64,000 nucleotides of DNA from NCBI GenBank assembly GCA_032433765.1, contig JAVIAB010000073.1, positions 70,879,959-70,943,958 on the forward strand, given 5' to 3'. Below, piece by piece: positions 1-14,600 of this stretch. Under the pieces are notes generated by a model. The model saw only the letters and a program-made list of their open reading frames with translations, was not told where the DNA came from and searched no databases. The position numbers and the translations under genes were made by a program. This DNA is from Megaustenia siamemsis (taxonomy: Eukaryota; Mollusca; Gastropoda; Stylommatophora; Ariophantidae). Each line of letters begins with the position of its first letter. Position 1 is the first letter of the stretch.

Positions 1-582
1 AATGGTCAGATCGGGTCTACTAAGGGAGAGATGAGCTCTATGTAGGAAAGTTGGTGTTGATTCTGCGTCCTGCATGATTGTAAGATTAATTGATTGGCAA
101 AGATCTTCTATGTATTTTCCTGTGGGATTTGAGTTAGAATATCCCCATTGTGTTGAATGTCCATTAAAATCTCCAGCCAAGATAGTTCTATGGTAGTTGA
201 CTTGATCAAGTTCTGTTATGTTACAATTTGTGCCTGGTGGATTGTAAACATTATAAATATTATATTTGCTGGATGCAAACCAAATTGTGGCTTTCTGAAC
301 ATCTGTTAGTTCGGCATTATTTAGTGGCACTACATCTCCCTGTATATTGTTTTTGATGTAGGTGATTATACCCCTGCAGTTGTTGGTACACTGACATGGA
401 TAGCTGGTGTAACCTGATATATGTGTGTCTATGTTCTTGTGTAGTGTTTCCTGCAGTAGGACAATATGGATCTGGTAATTGTACATGGTTTTGGTTAGCT
501 CTGTTTTCTTATTTTTGAGGCCTGAAATATTAAGTTGTAGTATGTTTAATTTATTTGTTTTTTCCCTCTGACCAATCTTCAT
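1..582 (-). CDS. Non-LTR retrotransposon ORF, AP-endonuclease domain (runs off left edge)
   Basis: A stop-free 194-codon frame starts at an ATG at 582 and leaves the window at position 1. It has the order of motifs of the LINE apurinic-endonuclease (EEP) fold: ILQLNISGLKNKKTE near the start, LLQET (catalytic Glu), a central GIITYIKNN, LAGDFNGHS (catalytic Asp/Asn) and SRPDLT at the end. This domain nicks the target DNA at insertion. Reverse transcriptase and possibly RNase H would follow to the left. No frameshift is seen, unlike most other LINEs here, so the copy may be fairly young. It lies about 580 bp past dynein exon 26, in an intron. Confidence 0.82.
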   Translation of the reverse strand, partial: MKIGQREKTNKLNILQLNISGLKNKKTELTKTMYNYQIHIVLLQETLHKNIDTHISGYTSYPCQCTNNCRGIITYIKNNIQGDVVPLNNAELTDVQKATIWFASSKYNIYNVYNPPGTNCNITELDQVNYHRTILAGDFNGHSTQWGYSNSNPTGKYIEDLCQSINLTIMQDAESTPTFLHRAHLSLSRPDLTI

Positions 583-1165
583 GCTATGGTGACTAGTTTA
601 AAACTGTTTTCTTAACCTAAATGAACATTGTTAGCAGTGAAACTTCACAGAATGATGAAGTGTATATTAATTTATTAGTCTAGATAGTTTTTTTTCTTGT
701 TAGAAAAGCAAAAAAATTAAACAGTAACAGGGAATTTTGATGTTATTTTTTATTATATTTTGTGGCCATCATTTCAGCAATGTCATCTTAACAATGTCTT
801 TTGCAAAGTGCTTGCAGATTTATCCTCAAAGGCAGAACTAAAGTAGTAGTCATTATATAGAAAAAAGTCCCCATGTGTACAGCACCAAACCTCATGATTT
901 GAAAGTGATGGAACTATTAACATGATTTTTAACTTCCTGTTTTAGCTTCAATAGTTTTGCAAGTCATTCTATCACAGCCAGTTTGACTTTAAGAATCTCT
1001 GTACTCAAGATTTAAATTAATTAATGAAAGTATCATATAGGAAAATAGAATATTAACTTCAATAGAAAATCTAATAAGTACTCTGGTCATACTTGCAACA
1101 AGACAATTTAGTACAGACTTGAGTGTGTAATTAATTAGCTGGCTAGAGAAGATGCGGCTGCATAC
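583..1165. other. Intronic, no recognised feature
   Basis: AT-rich sequence between the LINE 5' end and dynein exon 26. I see no coding block or clear repeat. The boundary of the LINE 5' UTR is not visible. Confidence 0.5.
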
Positions 1166-1297
1166 CTTTAATTGCAGAAAGTTTAGACTGCGCTGCATTT
1201 AAATCCTCATTAGCTTTCTTCAATGCAAGTCTTTTTGGCTCAACTTCACAAAATACTTCATAATATCTCATTATGTTGATTACCCATGAGCACAGAC
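1166..1297 (-). CDS. DNAH9/11/17-like: Dynein exon 26: end of microtubule-binding domain / start of CC2
   Basis: It completes a glycine, then [42 protein letters not shown]. The acceptor is GTCCAG and the donor AAAG|GTATGC. It is the last exon inside the window; the gene continues beyond the left edge. Confidence 0.92.
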
Positions 1298-4200
1298 CTG
1301 GACATTAGCAGATGTCAATGCAGAAGAATATATATTAAAGTGAAACATAGTATAACAACAGGTTGGTTATGTCTTTAGCCAATACTTGATAAAAGAGTAA
1401 TAATTTTTTTAAAGTGTCTTAAAATTAATTCTTTCTAGCACATCTTGAAATGCTATAGTATCTTAAGTTGCAAAGGCATGAATCTTTTGAGCTCATAGCA
1501 TGTTGGTGTCAGATTATGATGGATAAGGCAAGAATCAGGTTGTTCATTAAAATGTGCATTGCTTTTAGTATTAATTTGGTACATTACAGCAATTGACCTC
1601 ACAGCAGAGAAGAGCAAGAGGTGCACATTCCTTCCCAAAAGATGTGCACAGGTTGATATTTTCTGTAGTTTGCCTGCTGTAATCCACTTATTCAGTTACC
1701 ATATCCTACCCATACCCAGCTTGACTCCCAATTCTTAACCAACACCCTTATCAATTGTCATGTCACTCTTAAAAGAATATTCAAGAGATTTAATTAACTC
1801 CCACTGAATGTCTAGTATTCAATAAAATATTACTTCATCATCATCTTGTGCTGTCTCTGCATTGAAGGTTAGCATGCCATTTCACTCTATTGATCTGATG
1901 ATATATGCTTTCAACGGTTCTGTCCATCTCATAAGGCTGTCAATCCATTTTAATCTTTGTCCATATCTGCTCATTTATGTAACATTTTTTCTTCTAAGAT
2001 TTTCAGTAAGTAATTATGTCTTTGTGTGTGTCTAAAATATCCCTTGTCTTGTTTGAATTATATTAATTATATAATTACACAATAATTATTATGTCCATTT
2101 TAAGTATTATAAGAACATCATTGTTGTTTTGTTCTCATTTTTACTCTTCTTTTTCCCATTCTTTTATAAATGTAAACTTTAAGGGTTCCAGTTTTCATTT
2201 ATGTATTATTATTTAGTGTCCATGTTTCTGCACTAGATGTTGAGTAGAATATTAATTACAAGCCTAATATCATAAGCAATAAGTGAATGTTGAGGTGCCT
2301 CAGTAGTTAGTGTGCTTGCTACTGACTAGAAAGTTCAGTGAACAGCTCCGAGATGTACTGAAGCTTTTTCTAACTGATTTGACTTTGGGGTTCATCTAGC
2401 TTTTGAAAATGAACACCAGATATTTTTTTTCTGGAAAGTATTTCTTTTTATCCTCTGATATGTAGCACATCTCTCTTTCATCTCATCATTTCATCTCTAA
2501 TCCTATTTGTGTTTCTTTTTCCTTGATTTACCTGTTCCACTCATTCTAGATGTAGTAGAGTTTATCCTTATTTCATTGTCCATCAGTGTTGTTCTCGCTT
2601 ACTTAAGAAGGCCGCATGTAGACCAAATTGCCAGTGTTTTGTTGTGTTCCTTTTTTGTAAAGCTGTCACCATACCTTGTAGGAATGTATGTTACATCCTA
2701 ATACTTGCTCCTATATTTCTAGCCATTGATGACAGGAGATTTGTTTTTTCTTGCATCATGTTCAGATATGGTAGTCGTTTAAATTGATAACTTGGGAATG
2801 GGTGATATTAGCGAGAACAAATACCACTTTTAACATTTAGTCAATAATATTATCAATTCCTATCAAAAATGATAAATAACTAGCTTAGGTCATTAATTTT
2901 TTATTCTCTCAAGCTGCCCTAAGACGTGGTTGGAACCTTTATTTCTATATAACAAATACAATATTGCAGCAACTAAGCAAGAGTCACTACATGAGAAACC
3001 CACTTACCAGCTGCTGCCATAGATTTTGCCTTTATAAAAGCAGGATCAAACTCTGGGTCAGCTAAGTATGGTTTAACAGCCTGCTGGCAGCTCAGTGGAA
3101 TGTTATCCTTATCATAGTTAATCAAAGCATCCAGAAAGTAATCAACCTAGAAAAAAATGTAATTTTACAGCCAGGACACATTGAGATAAGCAATCACATC
3201 CAATAGAAATCTACAATTTCTAAACCATAGTCAATTATAAAACAAAACAAATAAGTATGAAATATTAAATTAACAATTTATGTGTTAATGGAAAAAACAT
3301 CAATTATACATGTAGGCAAGTGGCATGAGCCAGTTCAATCAGATCTGACTCAATACTACAGCGTAGCTGCCTTATGGATGCTTTACTATAAAGTGAAGTT
3401 TTATGTTTTAAATTTTCACCAGTAAAACAGCCCTGTTTAAATTTGCGTCCCATTATTTAATGTGCATGCACATTGTGGTTGTGAAGGAACCAGAACAGTT
3501 TTGCATAAAAGTGAAAACAAATTGTACTGTTTTGTGTGTGTGTGTGTGCGTGCACGTGTGAAATTAAACCACTGCATGACTATGAGCTGAACTGTGGGGC
3601 TACCAGGCTCTTGGATCAATGCTAATTAACTAACCAACAAACTATTTGTGAGAGAACATTTTTTTTAAAAGTCTATTAAGTTGGTCAGGAAAAATATTAA
3701 TAAAACCATACATTGTACCATTATGGGTACATCTATTGGTGACAAACACTGTGCATACTACATCATTGTCAAATATATCGCCTTTCAATGGACAGGGCAG
3801 TTCTAAAATAAGGAAGGCAATCATGAATATTCTGATAATGTTCATGATTAGTCTGCAGCCTTGATGCAACTGCCAGATCTTCAAGTCAAGAGGAATGTAG
3901 TGGGAACAGGGGAAGACTTTTATTTCTCAATCATTTAACTCAGCTGAGGAGGTGATCTCAGCACTTATGAACTTGTTTGATGTGCAATGAGGATAATCAG
4001 TAGACTAATTAAGAAAATCAGCTTAGAACATTGCAAGACATGTTTAGTTTTGGAAGCCACAGGGAAAAAAAAAACAGAAGAGTGAAAAATACACAATGGG
4101 CAATTTTTTTTTTACTTTCAGGTTTGTTTTTTAGAATTTGGTATATACCACATTGTTCCTCAATTTATTGGCTACACAGTCCTTTTAACTTATGCATGTT

Positions 4201-7200
4201 TCCACTAAAACCTTCTAATTCTCTTATTTAACTTCTTTTATGACATCTTGGACAAACTTTCCAAACAAATTGTGTCTTTAGATCAATTTCCATTAATTTT
4301 CTCGCCATTATTTTTAATTTAGAAACATTTGGAAAAAACGGACATATCACATTGTGTTAAACTCCTTGGTAGTGATTGTGTTAATGGTTAATAGGTGGTC
4401 TAAAAAAAACAACTGCATTATTTATGCTTTAGCAACAAAAGAAAGATAATTAAGAAGCAACTATAATTCTAATAGTCCTACTACCTTTGCCATAATTGTA
4501 GCTTTTGCATTTTTCCAAGATTTGTCTTTAGGCACATTTCCTCCAGGAGCTAGCAACACCATAACAGCAGCTGTAACATTAGTTACTGCTGCTGGAGGTG
4601 AGCCAAAAGATTTCAATTCTGTCAGATTGTTCTATAAAATGATAAACAATTGTAAAGATGTTAAGAACTATTAAACCCAGTTTCCTGAATGGATTCCCAA
4701 AATTTATTAATAACCTAATGAGGCTCTCTAGGTTATCATCATCATCAGGTCACATGTCCTTTGCAGAACATTGCATTCACCACAGAGCTTCTGAAAGAAT
4801 CTGTCTCTAGCCACATCTCCCACTTCTTCTGTTATCATGTTCAGTCTCTTTGATGTCTTGAAACCACTTTCTTCTTGGTCTTGCATCAACCAGGAACCAT
4901 GACTTTTATTATTATTCTTTCAAGCCTGCTGTGTCTTTTGACATGGCCATAGTTTTTTAATTTCCTCTGTAGAATGGTGTTTATAAGTCAGTTCTTTTTA
5001 ATGTTTAAATCTTTTAGTATATTTTCATAGCTCATTTTCATGCTCTCTAGGTCAGCAAGTATCAAATACTGAGATAATGGCTAATATTAGTTTCTATTTT
5101 GTTAAATACACAAACACCCTGCACTGTGGTAGATGGGCATATGCTCCAGGTGTTCAATTATAAGTGCAACATTGATGTACAGCAGTTGTTCCTAAAGTGT
5201 ATGCCATGGCTTCCTGGGGTCCTGCCAAACTTTGACAAGAGTGTTGTGTCTCCTACTCTGTGGTTAGAAACCATAAAAGGACAATATTCACATAGGCTTA
5301 TTATCTTTTTAGTACATAAACAAATTTCTATATCTATTGACCTTTCAAGCCAAAGCCGGCCCATAGGGCATAGACCCAGATAACCTTTCTCTTATCTAAA
5401 TTTCTATTCTAGCAGTTTTCAATCCTTGTAAAGATATTTTATCAAATCTCGCCATTTGTCTCTGTTCTGTGCAAGCAACTCTGTCTCATTGAGTGAGCCA
5501 ATTCCTGCTGCTCTTGCCTCTCTGATCAATGTTCATCTCAGTGTCTCTCTGGATTGGCCTTTTTTCCTCTTACCTGTTGTTTCCCACATGAGGGCTTGCT
5601 TTGTTATTCGGTTATTATCTCTCCTCATCAAATGTCCAACATATGACCATCATCTTTTCTTGATTACTCAAGCTATTAGTGGTTGAATGATGATTTCTCT
5701 AATCTCTTTGTTTGTTTTGAATTAATTCCACGCTATACCAATATACCAAATCTCTATAGGACAGTGTTAATTCCATCAAAATTTATTTATTTCTAAATCC
5801 TATTAGGAAATCATAGTTTACCAGACTTATATGATCATAACTGCCATGAGGGCACCACGTGTATATGATCATAACTGCCATGAGGGCACCATGGGTATAT
5901 GATCATAACTGCCATGAGGGCACCACGGGTACATTATCATAACTGCCATGAGGGCACCATGGGTATATGATCATAACTGCCATGAGGGCACCATAGATAT
6001 ATGATCATAACTGCCATGAGGGCACCACAGATATATGATCATATATGCCATGAGGGCACCACGGGTACATGATCATAACTGCCATGAGGGCACCATAGAT
6101 ATATGATCATAACTGCCATGAGGGCACCATAGATATATGATCATAACTGCCATGAGGGCACCACAGGTATATGATCATAACTGCCATGAGGGCACCATGG
6201 GTATATGATCATAACTGCCATGAGGGCACCACAGATATATGATCATAACTGTCATGAGGGCACCACAGATATATGATCATAACTGCCATGAGGGCACCAC
6301 GGGTACATGATCATAACTGCCATGAGGGCACCATAGATATATGATCATAACTGCCATGAGGGCACCACAGATATATGATCAGCAGATAAAGGTAGCCATG
6401 GGTGTCAAAAGTTTGGGAACATCTGCTTTACAGTGTAATAAACAAAACTCAGTAGAGAAAAAGTAGACATCATTTTGTTTACAAATAATTTTCTAACCAA
6501 GTATTCTTTATCTGTATTCACCTGTGACTACTACTCTTCACTGACAGCACTTAGAAGAATGTAAGTGGGCATAGATATAATGTGTCGCTAGTTTATGAGA
6601 AACAATGACATTTGTGCTCTTCAGCCTGATACATCCTTCTTGGGGGCATGGTAATTCTGGGTACCAGGTTGTTTTCCCTCTTCAATCTCTACTAGTTTTG
6701 GCCAGACTAGTTAGTCTATTTCTGAGGGTACTACTGGGAGGTGGAGTAGGATCTGGATCAACTTTGTTCTATGCCAATCCTGAGGCATTCATCGTCATCA
6801 TTATGTGCCATACCAGTTGGCGTAGGTGATCATGTCCTTCCACAATTTTCTATCTACCATGCATTGTATCTGTTCTGTTTTTGACTGTTTTCCTTGCCAT
6901 GATACCAAGCTATCCAGTATTTTCTTTCTTTGTCAGTAACCTCTTTCCCTGTATTTTGCCAGTTGTAACCAAGTATTCCAACTTTCCTCTTCTCATGATG
7001 TGCCCAAAAATTGTTGATTGTTTCTTTCTGATGTTTCTTTGGAGCTCCTTTTTGTGTGTTGGCCTCTTTAAGAATTTCCTCCTTGGTCTTTTTAGCTGTC
7101 CAGGGAACGTTCAACACTCTTCTGAGATATCCCATCTCTGCCTCTAATAATATTTTCATTTGTTTGTTTATGATCCATGATTCACTTTCATGGGTCAGAA

Positions 7201-10200
7201 TTGGCTCAAGAGAGCACTGATGAAATATCTTTCTCACTTCTATTGACATAGATTTGTTGTATAAGACGATTTTCATTTTCTGAATTTCTATTTTGGTCTG
7301 AGCTATTAGACTTTTTATTTTTGTGGTGCATCTTCCATCTGATGTTATTACCATCTGAGGCATTCAGTCAGCTATAAATCTTCTATCTGATGTTATTACT
7401 GTCTGAGGCATTCAGTCAGCTATAAATCTTCCATCTGATGTTATTACTATCTGAGGCATTCAGTCAGCTATAAATCTTCCATCTGATGTTATTACTGTCT
7501 GAGGCATTCAGTCAACTATAAATCTTCCATCTGATGTTATTACTGTCTGAGGCATTCAGTCAGCTATAAATCTTCCATCTGATGTTATTACTGTCTGAGG
7601 CATTCAGTCAACTATAAATCTTCCATCTGATGTTATTACTGTCTGAGGAATTCAGTCAGCTATAAATCTTCCATCTGATGTTATTATTGTCTGAGGCATT
7701 CAGTCAGCTATAAATCTTCCATCTGATGTTATTACTGTCTGAGGCATTCAGTCAGCTATAAATCTTCCATCTGATGTTATTACTGTCTGAGGCATTCAGT
7801 CAGCTATAAATCTTCCATCTGATGTTATTACTGTCTGAGGCATTCAGTCAGCTATAAATCTTCCATCTGATGTTATTACTGTCTGAGGCATTCAGTCAGC
7901 TATAAATCTTCCATCTGATGTTATTACTGTCTGAGGCATTCAGTCAGCTATAAATCTTCCATCTGATGTTATTACTGTCTGAGGCATTCAGTCAGCTATA
8001 AATCTTCCATCTGATGTTATTACTGTCTGAGGCATTCAGTCAGCTATAAATCTTCCATCTGATGTTATTACTGTCTGAGGCATTCAGTCAGCTATAAATC
8101 TTCCATCTGATGTTATTACTGTCTGAGGCATTCAGTCAGCTATAAATCTTCCATCTGATGTTATTACTGTCTGAGGCATTCAGTCAGCTATAAATCTTCC
8201 ATCTGATGTTATTACTGTCTGAGGCATTCAGTCAGCTATAAATCTTCCATCTGATGTTATTACTGTCTGAGGCATTCAGTCAGCTATAAATCTTCCATCT
8301 GATGTTATTACTGTCTGAGGCATTCAGTCAGCTTTAAATCTTCCATCTGATGTTATTACTGTCTGAGGCATTCAGTCAACTATAAATCTTCCATCTGATG
8401 TTATTACTGTCTGAGGAATTCAGTCAGCTATAAATCTTCCATCTGATGTTATTACTGTCTGAGGCATTCAGTCAGCTATAAATCTTCCATCTGATGTTAT
8501 TACTGTCTGAGGCATTCAGTCAGCTATAAATCTTCCATCTGATGTTATTACTGTCTGAGGCATTCAGTCAGCTATAAATCTTCCATCTGATGTTATTACT
8601 GTCTGAGGCATTCAGTCAGCTATAAATCTTCCATCTGATGTTATTACTGTCTGAGGCATTCAGTCAGCTATAAATCTTCCATCTGATGTTATTACTGTCT
8701 GAGGCTTTCAGTCAGCTATAAATCTTCCATCTGTGTGTTATTACTGTCTGAGGCATTCAGTCAGCTATAAATCTTCCATCTGATGTTATTACTGTCTGAG
8801 GCATTCAGTCAGCTATAAATCACTGACCAATTTTAGACCAAGTGCTGATGGGAGACTCAGCCTCAAAATTGAGTATTAAATTGGATAAATTATGAAATAG
8901 CAATTATTGAAGTGTAGTATTTTATAATATTAAGAAATGCACAGTATCTTATAATATGAGGAAATGTACATAACAATGACACAGAGATGCTGAAGCTGGA
9001 TGGGCCTTGTGCTAATCACAAACAGAAACAATGACAAGAACAACCATGCATTAATGAATAAAGGAGAAACAAAAGAGAGCAGACCAAGAACAAACTTGTG
9101 TAATAATGTGTAAACAGAAATGAACAATGTTGGCCAGACTTAGAAAATGACCATGGAATGTGCATAATTGAATTTTAATTTTGTTGTTGCTCTGTGAAAC
9201 ATCAAAAGATATGCAGTTCATTGATTGGTTACTTTGTTAGAATGTGACCAATAAAAATAAAATACTAAAATGTTTTAATATAATTATATTAATGGAAACT
9301 TTTAACAAGTAATTATTTGTTTCATTACTTAGATAAAAATGGTTATGGAACCCTTTGTATAATTTCCACCTTTCTCACTTTGCTCTGATCCTGACTATTT
9401 TCAAACAAACCTTGTTTAATGTGTTCAAAGCTTCTTTGGCTGCCAACAACGCAGGCTCTGCCTTGGCTAAATCTCTTGAACAATCTGAAGCTTTTTGTTC
9501 TACTTCCACAGCAATTACTGACACTTTCTCTTCCTCCACATCTGCTATGGCTTTCTCAGCCATGACCTTCTCTGTTTCAGCACTGACAACAACAATAAGT
9601 TCATTAGCCTCAGCATTTTTAGCAGCCAGTTCCACTTCTTGCGAGGCCAGTTTTGATTTCAAATCATCAACCTAATGAATTAGAAATAATAAACAAAAAT
9701 AACCTAGCTTAACTAAAAGCAGTCCTACATTTATTTACCTATGTTAAGAGACTGTATGATGAAATTACCCTATTCTAAATAAGAGTTATTTAGCAACTAT
9801 TAATTATCTCTACATCAACTGATGCTGGTTCCAAGCCATTTGAATATTCAAAGGGGTGGGTTTCAAGATAGGGCCACATGTCCAACTCTATAAAAACAGC
9901 CCAGCTGAGTCCAGCCTATAAGCCCTTTTTTTAGCCTTAAACTCCTGTTTGACCAGGATTATTAAATCAATATGTGTATATCAAGGTCTCAGTTGAGGCT
10001 CCAACATATTTCATCCATTCATAGAGTATGGACCTTTAAAATAAAAAACTGAAAATCAGTCACATTAGATGGCCCGTTCAATTGCCTTATTGGGGGGGGG
10101 GGGGGGCACCTATGTGGTCTAGAGGTAAGGCATCAGCCTCTGGACCAGAAGGTCCCAGGTACAATTCCTACCACCTGTGGTGGCATTTTGTCTAATATTT

Positions 10201-11638
10201 AATCCATGGCTTTTTTTCCCCCTGGTCTCTGGATGAGATCTGATGTCCAGTAGTCCCCATGGATAACAGCAATAAAAAACATGAGGTCCTGTGTGCATTC
10301 TGAGCATGTTAAAGAACTCTTGACAGTTGGAAATAGAAAAAAATTGGCCAAAATTGGCCATTTTCAGGGTTGATGGGGAAAAAAAAAATCTAGTCAAAAC
10401 TTTTGATGATAAAAAATGAGAGTACCTCTGAAGTCACAGAATATTGATCTACAAGGTAGCAGACACTTGAGCACAAGGCTGCCAGTGTGATAAATAAAAA
10501 AAAAAAGAAGTGATATTCCCACAAAATACATTCCCTCAGGACCACTAAAGCTAAAGCTGGCATACACAAACAACAAAAAAAAACAAGTGTTGTTGAAATC
10601 CACTGAATTGAAATCAATAACTGTTTCAGTCTTCATTAGCAGTTGTGGCAGAGTAAGTTTCACACTGTTGATCACCAGTGATTCTATCTTTAACTATAAA
10701 TGGGTAACTGCACAATTAGTTGTTGTAAAACACAATTACCTGAGAGGCGTAAAAAATAAAGTTTCTAAAAAATGTGTATCATGTTTGTTTCTTTTTAATG
10801 ATCCTTTCTTTATGTGTCATAATTTCTATATTGAACTTCACTTGGAACCATACTATTTCATTAAATCCATGTTCAGTTGTGTAAATATTCTATCTATCTA
10901 TCGACCTTTCGAGCCGTTGTTGGCCCATGGGGCATATACTGAGATACTCTTTTCCTGTTTCAAAATTTTCATTCTAGCAGTCTACAATATGACAAATAGC
11001 ATGTTTCAGCTTTAAAATAAGGACAATAAATAACAAACCAATGTTTCAGCTCTGAAATTTCTTCATTGGGATAAATACAAACAAAACAGAGGACAAATCT
11101 AAAAATGTGTCTACTTGGCATTACATCCAGCGTTTAGACTTATGATTTCTTTTTTAAGAGTTGTTTTCTGTTTTGTTTGTGACCCTCTGAGGAAATAATC
11201 CAAAGATTTGAGAACTATGACACTACTTGGTGTGATTAAATATTGTATTTGTAACCACAAATATGATTAAATTTAAAATATAGTTTCTTCAAATCACTGG
11301 GTATAGTACCATAGAATAATCATATAGAGAACATATTTCTAGACTGAAAAAATTAGCAAGACAACTAAAATAACAATGATAAATGACTATAAATAACAAA
11401 ACTTGTTACTTTGTTACATAGAGAACTTTCAAGCTCACGATCTTTTGTCAAACAGCACATAGATAAAAAGTAGCCAGCGGCTTATAGTTGACTGCATGCT
11501 TTAGTATCAGTGAACCAGACTTGATCAAGATCTTACTCCACCTCCCCAAGGTGGTCTTGAAAACAGGCTAGCCATTGTGACAAACAGAATAGGAGCCAAA
11601 GAGATAAGCTAACTAATACTTTTACAATTGCCATGCTA

Positions 11639-11684
<46 letters not shown>

Positions 11685-14600
11685 GTCAAAAGGTGTAAAT
11701 ACTGCTGTCTGCTGTAAAACAACATTAACACCAATTTAACGTCCTTTTAAGGACAGAGGGTGGAGATGGGCAATTATCAGAAGAACATAGAAGAAACAGG
11801 AAAAAAATCACTGATCGCTTCTCGTTGATTGCCATTAGTTGAAAAGTATTGAAATATAACTGATCCTCTCTTATTGATTGTTACTAGTTGAAAATGGTTG
11901 AAAAATCATTGATATCATCTAACTGAATGTCACTGGTTGAAGATAGTTCAAAAATCCCTGGTCACTTTTCCAAAATCTGGATGCTGTTACATCGTTCTTT
12001 AAAAGATGATACTCAAACAGAAATGCACACTTTCATGAACTGGAAATATAAAAAAAAAGATGATACTCAAACAGAAATGCACACTTTCATGAACTGGAAA
12101 TATAAAAAAAAAAGATGATACTCAAACAGAAATGCACACTTTCATGAACTGGAAATATATAAAAAAAAGATGATACTCAAACAGAAATGCACACTTTCAT
12201 GAACTGGAAATATAAAAAAAAAGATGATACTCAAACAGAAATGCACACTTTCATGAACTGGAAATATAAAAAAAAAGATGAGACTCACTTGTGAGGCAGT
12301 GCTTCGTAGCTTTTCTAATCCATTCTCCAATCTGATAATGCTGGCTTGTAATTCATTATTTTTGCCTGCAAGCAAGTTCTGGTACAAAGTTATCTGCTCA
12401 AGAAACGATTTGGGTGTAGTGTAGTTGTAGCGGTGTTCATTTCTCAAGAAAGAAGCACTTGCTTCATTCACAGATCTGTGCACAAAGGCCATGAACTGTG
12501 AGATCGAATCACGCATATTTGTCTGCAGGTACAAAATAAAAGTGGTTTCCTTAGAAAAAATACACAACATTGGATCATACATTTCTGCTGACAGAAGAAA
12601 TAATAAAGTGAATCTTTCTTATTTATTTATATGAAAGAATTAAAAGTTACAAAGACATTAAATATTTACTATACCAATAAACTTATGGCACTAAATTAGT
12701 TAAATAGTTTTCTATCAACTGTCAGAAAGCCAAGTGTAATCATTCTGTTTAAATAACTGTAAGAAATTTTTTGTTTAAAAAGGCCACTTGTCCAAAGCAG
12801 TTGCCACAATGTGCTCAGGTCTGAGTTTTTGTTTCACCTTTAATTCAGAAATTTGTTTGAAATTACCAAATAACATTTGAACAAGTAGTTATACTAGAAG
12901 AGTGATGATTTGTTGAGAAAATATTTTGCTGCATAATTTAAAAATATGGAGAATAATTTGTTATTGAAAGAAGTCACAATTACTAAAATTGTATGAGAAA
13001 CTATTAAAATAAGAAAGTTTTAAAAACTAACTTTCTACATTTTTATTACTCAATTTATTTCAACTACTTTTTTTTCCTTTTCACTCAATAGTATGATCCA
13101 CATTTTCACATTTATTTTCACCAAAACAATTCAATATACAACCTATTCATCCAAATGTATCTAATCTTTAAAAAAAAGCAAGTACCACTTTCAATTGTTA
13201 TTATAAATAATTATTTATCTAATACTTTAAACTGGTTATAAATTTGAGCCTTGAAATGATGTGCATTATCTCTTTTTAATTCCTTCTTGATCCTTTTAAT
13301 GTGTGGTGGAAACCATTGTGGCTGGCTACATCACTTGCTGTTTAAGAGAAAATGGTCAACGTCACATAACACAAACCTAACAATTACTCCCTCTTAGTAA
13401 AAAGTAAAGTACCCCCGTCACGCCAAGTGGCGTGTAGGGAAATATGGTGTTAGTGACCCTATATTTTACACACCTTCTGCACATGATTTTTGGGGGAATG
13501 TGGTCGATATTACGCCCGTGCTGTTTTACTTTCCCAGAAAAAAATCCGGTACCCATTTAAGGCTGGGTGAACCCGGAAGCCGTTGGTTGGGATCGAACCC
13601 TACCCCTTATCCTTTGTAGTCCAGTTCACTAACCACTGAGCTATCGCGGCTCCCATTCCCTCTTATGAATGCTTATTATGTTATGTCACAGTCTGCAGTG
13701 CTCTACCAGCAGAGGACTAGTGCTCCTGGAAGGTCCAACCAAGCTGGACAAATCTTTAAAGGAAAGGCCAGACAAAACCTTAACAATTACCTCCAGGTAC
13801 TGAGGCCAAACCTGGGAACACACAACTAGTGAAAACTTAATTGTTACAGAAACTCTGCAGAATAACAACTAATCATTCTCATGTTATGTACCAGCAAGAA
13901 TCTCACCTATAATCAAGAAAAGAATATGGGTACTATCTGCAATTTGATCAGGGAAAAAAAGACAATCACATTGCAAACCCTCAAACTAGAAACAACAGGA
14001 AAAAGAAACAGAGGTAACTCAATGGATGCTCAGTAGAATACTGATATGGGGGGCATGAACATCAGGCACCACCTTTTTTGAGATTGAGAAGCTCACCCAG
14101 AAAAGGGACTAATGGTGAGGTACACTGTGAGTGTACACTTGTGCATATAGAAAGAATAATGATGATGATGATAGTTTGCAGCAGCTGTGGAAACTTTGCA
14201 CTTTTAGGTCTTTTATAGTCAATTTCTTCTGGCACTTTGCTGTACATGATAAAGACATTGGATCCATCATAACTCTTCTTTATCATTTTTTATGACTATT
14301 TAGGTGATGATGTTAGTCAATTTTATGTAGGTGATATATGCAAAACATCTTTTATTATATCTGTTTTTCTTATTAGTTAATCTTTCAAATTGAAACTACT
14401 TCATCTGCATTTAGTCCAAAACAAAGAGATAGTCTCTGGCAAATGAAGATCTTTCCTCTGCTTCAAAGGAGTCTGTAAATGTGGCATGAAGGAGCTAGAC
14501 ATAAACATAGCAAGTGGGAAGAGTTTGCCAAAGACAGATCCAATTGGAGGCTGGTCAATAAACTCTAGTCCAGCCTAAAGCATGTGAACTCAAAGTGAGA

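Noticed and set aside
7331..8820. CRISPR-like regular array
   Set aside because: The 48 bp unit is contiguous with no unique spacers; it is a minisatellite in animal DNA. The same applies to the arrays at 5.8, 12.0, 33.6, 45.2 and 63.1 kb.
9355..9675. 106-codon plus-strand ORF rich in Ser/Ala
   Set aside because: Antisense shadow of dynein exon 23.
10587..11015. 142-codon plus-strand ORF
   Set aside because: No recognisable domain, odd composition, and its end overlaps a LINE tail; probably chance.
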